Assembly: GCA_013398055.1 (NCBI GenBank)
Contig: VZRS01010773.1
Span: 301,418 to 365,417 of the forward strand
Source of the DNA: Ifrita kowaldi
Taxonomy: Eukaryota; Chordata; Aves; Passeriformes; Cinclosomatidae
Reading direction: 5' to 3'
DNA length: 64,000 nt
Below, in pieces: positions 25,965 through 36,700 of the stretch. Below the pieces are notes generated by a model. The model was not told the DNA's origin. It made no database searches and saw only the letters and a program-made list of their open reading frames with translations. Position 1 is the first letter of the stretch. Each line of letters starts with the position of its first letter. The translations under genes and the position numbers were made by a program.

Positions 25965-26240
25965 GGCAATGTAGTGACAGTACAAGGGATAATGACTTTA
26001 AACTGAAAGAGGGCAGGTTTAGACATTAAGACAGAATTCTTCACTGTGAGGATGGTGATGCACTGGAACAGGTTGCCCAGAGAAGTTGTAGATTCCCCCA
26101 TTCCTGGAATTGATTAAGGCTAAGTTGGATGGAGCTTTGAGCAACCTGGTATAGTGGTAGATGTCCCTGCCTATCGCAGGAGGGTGGGAACTATATGGTT
26201 TTTATGGTTCCAGCCCAGAAAATTTTATGATTCCACATGT
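25965..26240 (+). mobile_element. CR1 LINE 3' end that founds the tandem array
   Basis: From about 25965 the sequence reads as a CR1 3' region: a gggcaggtttagacattaag block, cactggaacaggttgcccag, ggatggagctttgagcaacc, then a terminal ttttatgattccaca. The part from 26038 onward is also the left part of the first 297-bp tandem unit. Only about 275 bp of CR1 are present. Confidence 0.85.
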
Positions 26241-28116
26241 GTTATACTAATATCCTTTTGGCCACTTTGGGTCAGCTGTCCCAGCTATGCCTCCTCCCAG
26301 CTTTTTGTGCCCTTCCTTGGAGAACATGGGAAAATCTTCACTGTGAGGATGGTGATGCACTGGAACAGGTTGCCCAGAGAAGTTGTAGATTCCCCCATTC
26401 CTGGAATTGATTAAGGCTAAGTCGGATGGAGCTTTGAGCAACCTGGTATAGTGGTAGATGTCCCTGCCTATCGCAGGAGGGTGGGAACTATATGGTTTTT
26501 ATGGTTCCAGCCCAGAAAATTTTATGATTCCACATGTGTTATACTAATATCCTTTTGGCCACTTTGGGTCAGCTGTCCCAGCTATGCCTCCTCCCAGCTT
26601 TTTGTGCCCTTCCTTGGAGAACATGGGAAAATCTTCACTGTGAGGATGGTGATGCACTGGAACAGGTTGCCCAGAGAAGTTGTAGATTCCCCCATTCCTG
26701 GAATTGATTAAGGCTAAGTCGGATGGAGCTTTGAGCAACCTGGTATAGTGGTAGATGTCCCTGCCTATCGCAGGAGGGTGGGAACTATATGGTTTTTATG
26801 GTTCCAGCCCAGAAAATTTTATGATTCCACATGTGTTATACTAATATCCTTTTGGCCACTTTGGGTCAGCTGTCCCAGCTATGCCTCCTCCCAGCTTTTT
26901 GTGCCCTTCCTTGGAGAACATGGGAAAATCTTCACTGTGAGGATGGTGATGCACTGGAACAGGTTGCCCAGAGAAGTTGTAGATTCCCCCATTCCTGGAA
27001 TTGATTAAGGCTAAGTCGGATGGAGCTTTGAGCAACCTGGTATAGTGGTAGATGTCCCTGCCTATCGCAGGAGGGTGGGAACTATATGGTTTTTATGGTT
27101 CCAGCCCAGAAAATTTTATGATTCCACATGTGTTATACTAATATCCTTTTGGCCACTTTGGGTCAGCTGTCCCAGCTATGCCTCCTCCCAGCTTTTTGTG
27201 CCCTTCCTTGGAGAACATGGGAAAATCTTCACTGTGAGGATGGTGATGCACTGGAACAGGTTGCCCAGAGAAGTTGTAGATTCCCCCATTCCTGGAATTG
27301 ATTAAGGCTAAGTCGGATGGAGCTTTGAGCAACCTGGTATAGTGGTAGATGTCCCTGCCTATCGCAGGAGGGTGGGAACTATATGGTTTTTATGGTTCCA
27401 GCCCAGAAAATTTTATGATTCCACATGTGTTATACTAATATCCTTTTGGCCACTTTGGGTCAGCTGTCCCAGCTATGCCTCCTCCCAGCTTTTTGTGCCC
27501 TTCCTTGGAGAACATGGGAAAATCTTCACTGTGAGGATGGTGATGCACTGGAACAGGTTGCCCAGAGAAGTTGTAGATTCCCCCATTCCTGGAATTGATT
27601 AAGGCTAAGTCGGATGGAGCTTTGAGCAACCTGGTATAGTGGTAGATGTCCCTGCCTATCGCAGGAGGGTGGGAACTATATGGTTTTTATGGTTCCAGCC
27701 CAGAAAATTTTATGATTCCACATGTGTTATACTAATATCCTTTTGGCCACTTTGGGTCAGCTGTCCCAGCTATGCCTCCTCCCAGCTTTTTGTGCCCTTC
27801 CTTGGAGAACATGGGAAAATCTTCACTGTGAGGATGGTGATGCACTGGAACAGGTTGCCCAGAGAAGTTGTAGATTCCCCCATTCCTGGAATTGATTAAG
27901 GCTAAGTCGGATGGAGCTTTGAGCAACCTGGTATAGTGGTAGATGTCCCTGCCTATGGCAGGAGGGTGGGAACTATATGATTTTTATGGTTCCAGCCCAA
28001 AAAATTTTATGATTCCACATGTGTTATACTAATATCCTTTTGGCCACTTTGGGTCAGCTGTCCCAGCTATGCCTCCTCCCAGCTTTTTGTGCCCTTCCTT
28101 GGAGAACATGGGAAAA
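26038..28116 (+). repeat. Seven-unit 297-bp tandem array of CR1/LTR chimera
   Basis: Units start at 26038, 26335, 26632, 26929, 27226, 27523 and 27820, each exactly 297 bp. Every unit consists of about 200 bp of CR1 3' end (from tcttcactgtgaggatgg to tatgattccaca) followed by about 95 bp of retroviral LTR U3 in minus orientation (from gtgttatactaatatcc to gaacatgggaaaa). The internal units look identical by eye. The first unit has aagttgg where the others have aagtcgg. The last unit has cctatggcagg, atatgattttt and cccaaaaaatt instead of cctatcgcagg, atatggttttt and cccagaaaatt. Because 297 is a multiple of three, the same 86- and 64-codon frames recur in each of the first six units; they are not genes. 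The outer CR1 and LTR sequences continue beyond both ends, so amplification acted on a pre-existing junction. Confidence 0.95.
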
Positions 28117-29807
28117 TGCCAAGTCCTTAACTTAGGTTAAGCCCTAATTATCAACAATCAAAACATCAGTGTGCTATCAGCATTTCCCTCACACTGAATA
28201 TAAAGCACAGCACTGTACCTGAGAGGTTTTTCACTAGGTCACTAAGAAGAGTATGAACTCTATCCCAGATGAAACCAGGCCACAGAGACATTAAAAAAAC
28301 CCTCGGTATCAAAAAGAGATCCAGCTTGCAGGCTCTATTCTTAGTCTTTGCTTGTACCACTGACTACAAATGCAGAATATAAGTCTCCTAAAATATATAT
28401 ATTCTCCGTATTTCCGTTGAGTTTCACTACTGGTAAGACTGTTGCATTTTTCCATTCACGGAATTCTCTTTATGATGTTTCTTTTGTCCTGTTTTCCAAT
28501 AATCACTTTGAGCCAGGGTGTCTCACAGAGCTCAAGTTCCGAGCTCAGAGTGATCAGCAAGCATTGTAAGATAGGATTCTTACAACATATAGGGCGCAAC
28601 AAACTAGTCATGGCTGGCCCCTGTGAACCCAGTTCAAATGCTGGTGCTGAAAATGCCTCTTCAACCTTGATTAAAGATTCTTGGAAGGGCAATGGAAGGC
28701 AGCTGAAATTGAAAGGAAAAAATTTTCCTAAGAAGTCTCTAAGTTCAGATGAAAAGGCAAAGAAATTGACATGCATGTAGGCAACAGAGGGAGCAAGAAC
28801 CTTGGAAAGAGAAAATTAGGGGCCAGAAGAAATAATTAGAGGAAAAGACAGATACACTAGATAAAACAATGTGTGGGGAAAAAATCAATTATTAATTGCC
28901 AGAGGGCAGAGAAATGGGAGACACCTTTATATGATTGAGACAAGTGTTTTGGGATGAAATATAAAGGAACATCTACTGCATTCACTTTTAGTACAGGATT
29001 TTGGGTTGCATACATTTTCTGCAACAAGAACGATGTGTTTCAATGTTGTGAGATATGCTACCTGTCGGAACATTTAGTACTGAATTAGTTGCCAAGGGAA
29101 CAACATCTTTTTGTGAAGCACATTCTGAGTCTGGCTTTCCCTTTTAGAGTTATACCCCTGTGGTGCACAAATAAATGTGACCAAGTTATGCATGAGGAGT
29201 CTGAATTTGATGAACCATAGCAAACATTTAATTGCCTGCATTTTGTTCTTCTATAGTATAATTTCCAGAAGACTATTGTCACAATGATTAGTTTCTCATA
29301 ACTACGGTTCAAAAAATTGTAATTAGACATAGAAACTCAAATGTTCTCATAGCTCGGAAGGTCTATTACCACTTCATCATATTTGAAAGCTAAATGATGG
29401 TGTGACTGAATTCTTTGCTATTCATATAACCAGGATAACTGGAGTATTCAAGAGGCACAAACACACTTTCTTATATAAATATAATGCATTGCAGGAGCGC
29501 ACTGGTATACAGCATATATGTTAAAACCGATGTATGAATATGACACAGCTTTATGCCATGTGTTAGTTAATTGTTAACCCTCTCACTGACAGCTGAGCTA
29601 CACACTTCCTGAACTCTTTTACTTCTCCCTCATTTTTTGCTTCTCTAAATTGTTGTCTTTCTCTGTATTCATGCTTTTGCTTGTCTCATTTACCAATTAT
29701 GTTACCATCTTTTCTTATGGAGGTTTCTTTTCACTAGACATTTGCATATGGTCTCATAGATTTTAACTCTGACCAATCTGGGGTACAGATAATAATAATC
29801 TAAGGGT
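28009..29807. repeat. 1,799-bp direct duplication, copy A (probable assembly overlap)
   Basis: This segment repeats at 29809-31607 with a constant offset of 1,800. I found one difference in reading the two copies: c at 28540 against t at 30340. Copy A ends exactly at the single N at 29808. Apart from the LTR fragment at its left end, the content is AT-rich and non-coding. The paired 112-codon (plus) and 106-codon (minus) frames in each copy have no recognisable domain. Confidence 0.95.
28013..28284 (-). mobile_element. LTR fragment (U3 part), minus orientation
   Basis: From the CR1 junction to ccaggccaca at 28284 the sequence is the reverse complement of the beginning of the same LTR superfamily seen at 63579-64000. 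The shared blocks, compared in reverse complement, are the aaccagc/tatcccag terminus, the cagcactgtacc-type block, the gtgtgctatcagca block and the ggtcagctgtcccagc block. It lacks TATA, R and U5 because the CR1 3' end replaces them at the left. The LTR terminus is at the right (28284). The first part lies within the last tandem unit. Confidence 0.75.
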
Positions 29808-29808
29808 N
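29808..29808. other. Single-N contig join
   Basis: One ambiguous base sits precisely between the end of copy A and the start of copy B. A minimal N placeholder at exactly this point is what a scaffolder leaves between contigs whose overlap was not merged. Confidence 0.8.
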
Positions 29809-31607
29809 ATGATTCCACATGTGTTATACTAATATCCTTTTGGCCACTTTGGGTCAGCTGTCCCAGCTATGCCTCCTCCCAGCTTTTTGTGCCCTTCCTT
29901 GGAGAACATGGGAAAATGCCAAGTCCTTAACTTAGGTTAAGCCCTAATTATCAACAATCAAAACATCAGTGTGCTATCAGCATTTCCCTCACACTGAATA
30001 TAAAGCACAGCACTGTACCTGAGAGGTTTTTCACTAGGTCACTAAGAAGAGTATGAACTCTATCCCAGATGAAACCAGGCCACAGAGACATTAAAAAAAC
30101 CCTCGGTATCAAAAAGAGATCCAGCTTGCAGGCTCTATTCTTAGTCTTTGCTTGTACCACTGACTACAAATGCAGAATATAAGTCTCCTAAAATATATAT
30201 ATTCTCCGTATTTCCGTTGAGTTTCACTACTGGTAAGACTGTTGCATTTTTCCATTCACGGAATTCTCTTTATGATGTTTCTTTTGTCCTGTTTTCCAAT
30301 AATCACTTTGAGCCAGGGTGTCTCACAGAGCTCAAGTTCTGAGCTCAGAGTGATCAGCAAGCATTGTAAGATAGGATTCTTACAACATATAGGGCGCAAC
30401 AAACTAGTCATGGCTGGCCCCTGTGAACCCAGTTCAAATGCTGGTGCTGAAAATGCCTCTTCAACCTTGATTAAAGATTCTTGGAAGGGCAATGGAAGGC
30501 AGCTGAAATTGAAAGGAAAAAATTTTCCTAAGAAGTCTCTAAGTTCAGATGAAAAGGCAAAGAAATTGACATGCATGTAGGCAACAGAGGGAGCAAGAAC
30601 CTTGGAAAGAGAAAATTAGGGGCCAGAAGAAATAATTAGAGGAAAAGACAGATACACTAGATAAAACAATGTGTGGGGAAAAAATCAATTATTAATTGCC
30701 AGAGGGCAGAGAAATGGGAGACACCTTTATATGATTGAGACAAGTGTTTTGGGATGAAATATAAAGGAACATCTACTGCATTCACTTTTAGTACAGGATT
30801 TTGGGTTGCATACATTTTCTGCAACAAGAACGATGTGTTTCAATGTTGTGAGATATGCTACCTGTCGGAACATTTAGTACTGAATTAGTTGCCAAGGGAA
30901 CAACATCTTTTTGTGAAGCACATTCTGAGTCTGGCTTTCCCTTTTAGAGTTATACCCCTGTGGTGCACAAATAAATGTGACCAAGTTATGCATGAGGAGT
31001 CTGAATTTGATGAACCATAGCAAACATTTAATTGCCTGCATTTTGTTCTTCTATAGTATAATTTCCAGAAGACTATTGTCACAATGATTAGTTTCTCATA
31101 ACTACGGTTCAAAAAATTGTAATTAGACATAGAAACTCAAATGTTCTCATAGCTCGGAAGGTCTATTACCACTTCATCATATTTGAAAGCTAAATGATGG
31201 TGTGACTGAATTCTTTGCTATTCATATAACCAGGATAACTGGAGTATTCAAGAGGCACAAACACACTTTCTTATATAAATATAATGCATTGCAGGAGCGC
31301 ACTGGTATACAGCATATATGTTAAAACCGATGTATGAATATGACACAGCTTTATGCCATGTGTTAGTTAATTGTTAACCCTCTCACTGACAGCTGAGCTA
31401 CACACTTCCTGAACTCTTTTACTTCTCCCTCATTTTTTGCTTCTCTAAATTGTTGTCTTTCTCTGTATTCATGCTTTTGCTTGTCTCATTTACCAATTAT
31501 GTTACCATCTTTTCTTATGGAGGTTTCTTTTCACTAGACATTTGCATATGGTCTCATAGATTTTAACTCTGACCAATCTGGGGTACAGATAATAATAATC
31601 TAAGGGT
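29809..31607. repeat. 1,799-bp direct duplication, copy B (probable assembly overlap)
   Basis: It starts abruptly inside the last tandem-unit sequence (atgattccacatgtg) and matches copy A to the taagggt at 31601-31607, after which new sequence follows. The t at 30340 makes a TGA in a frame that stays open in copy A, which fits an allelic difference in non-coding DNA. It also carries a second copy of the minus LTR fragment (29813-30084). Confidence 0.95.
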
Positions 31608-33190
31608 GCAATAGCAAAAGATGACAGAATTAGTAACATGGGAAACACCCATAGTTGCTGCTTAGTGAAATTAGTTTAGTTTAGAGGGAATTATAAAGTG
31701 TGAACCTTATACCCAGTGCTCTATTTCCAGGCAATGCCAGGTGCTCTGTTTCCAGCAGAGAAGGTGCCACAAAATCATATGATCTTCAAGCTCTTAACTG
31801 ACAAAGAAAGGTAAACACTAACGTAATTCTGCAAAAGAAAACAAATGGGGTGTCATTTTGATGATTGGGCCAAATTTTATATAGTTGCTCCTAGCAGAAT
31901 TTCTCCTAAGAACATAATATTTTTTATTTGTTTAGGAGTAAAACACTGCAGTGTTCAAATCTTGGGTGTTTCCTCAGAAAAGATCTGAAGCAGGTAAGCA
32001 TAAACTGAGACTTTTTTCATTTGTTTTTGGCCAAAATTAGCAGACAATTTTGCAGTCTTGTCTATGATGAAAGTCACTTTCTTTGCAAGATCTAATAGAA
32101 TGCTTTCTCAAAACCTGATCTCAAATGGCACCACTTTCTCTGCAAAATCCAAACAAATGTAATGGTTAGTAGCAAGTGACCTGCAAGATCCTTAGCTTAG
32201 ACAGGTATTAACCACTGAGCAACTCAGAATTCTTGAAACCATATTGAGTAAAATAAAATTTTCTAAGTATCTTAAAATCAATTTCTAAGAATTTTAAACA
32301 GATTGACATGACACTGTTGCATACATCTCCTAGAAAGCTACTGATACACTGTTGGATGCTGAGTTGCACTAACACGTGGCACCTTGATATTATGCCAAAG
32401 AGTAGAAGATGGCCAGTCATAAATTCATCATATCAAGTCAACTGTATAATAATTAGGTAGACAGAAACTCTATTATTCAGTCAGAGAAATCCATTGAAAT
32501 CTTTTGTTAAGAATCTAGGAGGGAAATACCACAACAGTCAGTATAGAGGGGTAAAAGTCTGTCAATAGGCTCATTCACTGATAGAGAATGCTTCTGGATG
32601 ATCAGTTTAGTTTGAATTTAGGATGAGTATATGTGGAAAATATAGTTGAAAAGTTCATGTAATAATATTCTTGAATAATGGCAACTCTTACAGTAAAAGA
32701 ACCTCTCAGGTTTAAAATCTGAACTTAACTGTGTGGTTGAAAATGAGATATGAATGGCCTGATTTACCTTGTTGCCTTGTTATTAAGATATTTACACGTT
32801 TTAACAAAGTTTTAATAAAATACACACCTGACTGATAAAAATCTGTTATTGTTAATGAATTTTAAAAGGCAACAAATGGACAGCAATGGTGATGGACAGC
32901 AATTTCACAGACAACTGAAGACAGCTGGAGGTCTCCAGACACAAGTGTGAGAAGTGGTGGAAGAAGGATGATTTTGTCTTATTTTTGCATCTGAAACACC
33001 TTTCATTGGAAATTAAGTGTTTCTGGTAGACTTTCCAGGGAAATTTGGAGTACTTGCACGAGTATATATAATCTTCCCATGGATAAGTTTCCAGTCCTGT
33101 AGATTCTTACAGATTCAATAAATGACTACCTGTCCTCTGATGCTTAATCCGACAGGGTTTGAAAATGAGAAGTTAAGGAGAAGGTCTTCG
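31608..33190. other. AT-rich non-coding stretch
   Basis: No gene or classifiable repeat is seen between the duplicated block and the next LTR. Open frames are at most 70 codons. Confidence 0.5.
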
Positions 33191-33743
33191 TGCTAGTTTG
33201 AATGCAAACCAGTGAGACACTCGAAATCAGAACTATGATTTAATAGGAAAATTAAAAATAAGTGCAGTAGTACAGAAACACTGACAGAGTCAGGATACAA
33301 CCTGACACCCTGTTGGTCAGGGTGGTGGTAGCAGTCTGATTAAATGGTGGCTGCAGTCCTGTTGAAGGGATAAATGTTGTTCTGTTGAAATGGAGATCCT
33401 GTAGAAGGGTCTGGTCTTCCTCTGGAGGTCCAGTGGTGGCTATGTAGCTCTTGTCCTCTGGGAATCCAATAGGTAAGGGCTGACTGTGGTGTTCCAAACC
33501 TCAGATTATATCCAGGTAGGAATGCCTGGTTCCTCCCCCTGGGTGGAGCATCTCACAATGGGATAATGTAATTTTATGGGCCATACAGTGAGGCTCGATA
33601 GCCCATCAACAGAAAAATATCCCTCCAGAGGGAGTTATCAGGGATGTGTCATGGAAGAGATAACGAACATTGCCCCACCTGGTTTTAACAGATGGTGATA
33701 GAATGCATACTTGTGGTTGCATCTTACATTGCAAGCTAAGACA
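33191..33743 (-). mobile_element. 553-bp solo LTR, minus orientation
   Basis: Plus-strand termini are tgctagtttgaatgc and gcaagctaagaca (TG...CA). On the minus strand the order is a TGTCTTAGC start, a CCCAGGGGGAGGAACC block, a TATA-like GGATATAATC (plus 33504-33513), then the transcribed part, an ATTAAA-type signal (plus about 33239-33244) and a short U5. I recognise this as a widespread avian LTR type. The immediate 7-bp flanks, gtcttcg and gcctttg, differ by two transitions and may be a decayed target-site duplication. The 81-codon minus frame at 33252-33497 lies in the transcribed part of the LTR and is not a gene. Confidence 0.82.
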
Positions 33744-36700
33744 GCCTTTGATCCATCAGATTTTATTTCCTCATATTGAACTTGTTATTGTTAAACACAA
33801 ATTTGTGGTCACATACAATAGATGACATTTAATGTCTTAGCTCTCACTTGAAATATGGAAGAGTGTGATCCCAGTTTTGATCTGACTCAAATAGGGGGAT
33901 ATTTATGGTATACTGATGAAGTCAGGCAATAGTTGATTGTTCTGATTGTGTAGTTTTTTGCATACTGGTTTACCATCCATAGACATATAAAGGTACAGTT
34001 CATAATTTTCACCCCTAAGTCACAGGGAATTCTCCTGTTCTGTCCTTGAAAAGAAATCAAGGCAGTGTTGTTATAACTCATTAACATTTAACAAGTCTAC
34101 AACAACTGCATATCACACCAAATTACTATGTGTTTATAATGACTGCTTTTTGCCACAGATGGGGGTAAGTTACATGACTCAGTATGTTATTTGGTGAACT
34201 GTTATACAAATTACAAATTATTAAACTGTGGGAAACAAACACTTTTTTTTTCTTTTTTTTACCTTTTTTTTTAATAAAAAGAATGTAAATTTGTATTAAA
34301 ATTAGTCAGTGACAGAGTCAAGCTATTCCAAAATAGGAATTTACTTCTCATACTCGGGACTTCAGCTGTTAAATCTGACCAAGTGACTTAAGCCATGTAT
34401 GTTATTCTAGGTAGGTTCATCAACAGCTCAGAAAAAGAAATTATTGTCATCTCTTGTAACAACCCATACAGAGTACTCCCACAAAGTTCATATTAAAAAA
34501 TAAAAGCTATCTAGCAGTAACTATTTTAAACCTGTGTCTTCAGCAGTGACTCCTTACTAACAGCTTTAACTTATTAGGTGACAATTGCCAGTGTGGGATC
34601 ATTTTTTACCATGAGTTAATGGCTACAGGAACCCTCCCTGAACAACAATTCACACTTCAATTCAGAAACTGGGAGAAGTACAAGACTATAGATACAATAA
34701 TGTAGAGACAAGAAGCATTGTGGGTGAGATTGTACATTTTTAGGCACCAGATAATTTAATTTAGATTTGCAGAAATCATAATTTCAGTGTCTGACGTGAG
34801 AGTATCCTAAGGGGAAATACGGAGGTGCAGTATGGTCATGAAATAAACTCCAAACTACACAGTAGTGTTATGATTAGGATTTTCATATATATACAAAAAC
34901 AGAAGCGCAAATGCCTGACGATGTCCACACAGGAAAAAGTAAACAGTATGGAGTTTAAGTGCATCACAAATAAAATGGTAATTGGGATAATTTTCTGGAC
35001 CATAACTTTGAATTTTATCCAATTTCTGCTTTAGTTATATGAAACCTGAATATGTCTTTAAAAAATAACCCCAAAATATCCTACTTCTAACACATTAGCT
35101 ATTTAACTTTGGCCTCATTGGAGCTCTAATTTTGCAGCACATCAGATTTTCTAAAGTTTTGTTAAACATCTTAACCCAATATTATTTTAAATTTGTGTTC
35201 GTGTGGTGAAAAATGTGACATATATTCTAATATTAAATACATATATCAAAAGGACACAGTATGAAAGGTGAGGTCTTCTTTTCTGTTCAAACAATAATAT
35301 TTTTCATAGCTTTGATGGAATTTTCCCAATTTGATAACTAATCTTATGTTATTAGCACCTCTGCAGATGAAACCTTAATTCTTTAAAAACTAACTTTTAT
35401 CACCATCTGTGTGCTAGTTCTACGTGCAAAAAGCAATGTGCCTCTACATATACATTGATATTTTATAATGCACGGAGAAAAGCAAGACAAGTCAAAGTAA
35501 AATAATAAACTAAAAAGTTGGAATCTGGTAGATACATTTGTGACTAAATCGTGGTTATGTAATTTTCATTATACTTCTCTTTGGTAATAATTATAATATT
35601 ACATAGAAGACCAGTGACTTGTATGATTATTGTAATTTTAAGAGGCAGAGAAAAGCAAGTTAATCTTCAGGTTAGTACTTTATTGCAATTGGTTTTCAAT
35701 TAGTTTTTAGCAGCATTTTACCCAAACAGCTTAACTCTTTATCTTAATGAACTCTTTATTATCAAATTTGTAGCTTTTTTCAAATAGTAGACTAAAATTA
35801 AGGACCTGGAAGGTGAAAGAAGAGAAAGGAATATGAAAACTACAAAATTTGTTAGAGGATTTGGGAATAAGTTTAATGCTTAAAGCTTTATTTTAGTGTA
35901 TACTTTTGAAATTAGAATTATATATGTAAACACACACACATGTACATGTACATGTACTTATAACTATGCTTGTTGAAGAAAGGTAGAGTCTGCTATCATC
36001 TTTAAACGTGTTTAAAACACCAAGCATATTAACAGTACTTTAAAAATATGGTACTTTTTGGTGCAAACATTCAATTATTATTGTCTGCAAAGGATGTGGA
36101 AACATTTTTCTTTTAAGGAGAAACAGACACACACATTTTAAAATTTGTGTATATTTACACAGAGGAAATGTACAATATCCCAAAGTGAAATGTAATAATA
36201 CTCCCACAGAAAAGGAAATAGAGATTGTCCTGTACAATACTATCATCTAGAAGTAAGTCATTATTAAGTGAGCATAAGAATGTGATCATTATTGTGGAAA
36301 AGTTAACGTGTCTTAATAATGTATTTTTTATAATTTAAACAGTGGCCTGGTAACAATGGCTGAAGAAAAAAATCTATTCCAAGGGGCATCTGGGAAAACT
36401 TCTCAGACTTGTGCTATTTCACTATCCAAGTTAATAAGAATTTGGATACCTTAATGTCGCCTTGAGATCACACAGCAAATACCTTTCCATACCTACACTA
36501 CCAAACAAAGTTTAAGTTGCCGCCCTTTCCCCTTCCCATACAATCTAAATAGATATGCCAGTAAATAAAGTGCTGCTGGAACTCAGAACCTTCTCAGTCT
36601 TGGTCTTGGTAAAAGAAATAGATCAAAAGCCAATGAACTACTACATTACACAATAGTCAAAAAGATTACATGAAGACAAAAAAGAGTAGGTGGCAGGTAT

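Noticed and set aside
26154..27899. Identical 86-codon plus and 64-codon minus frames repeated six times, resembling a repeat-protein gene
   Set aside because: They are by-products of the 297-bp unit being a multiple of three. Each has its own stop, and the content is CR1 3' end plus LTR sequence.
26038..28116. CRISPR-like array
   Set aside because: Units are 297 bp with no alternating unique spacers, and the sequence is avian CR1/LTR material.
28442..30580. Pair of identical 112-codon plus-strand frames suggesting a duplicated gene
   Set aside because: They belong to the probable false duplication, overlap equally long minus frames and have no recognisable domain.
33252..33497. 81-codon minus-strand frame that looks protein-like
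   Set aside because: It is the transcribed part of the LTR at 33191-33743.
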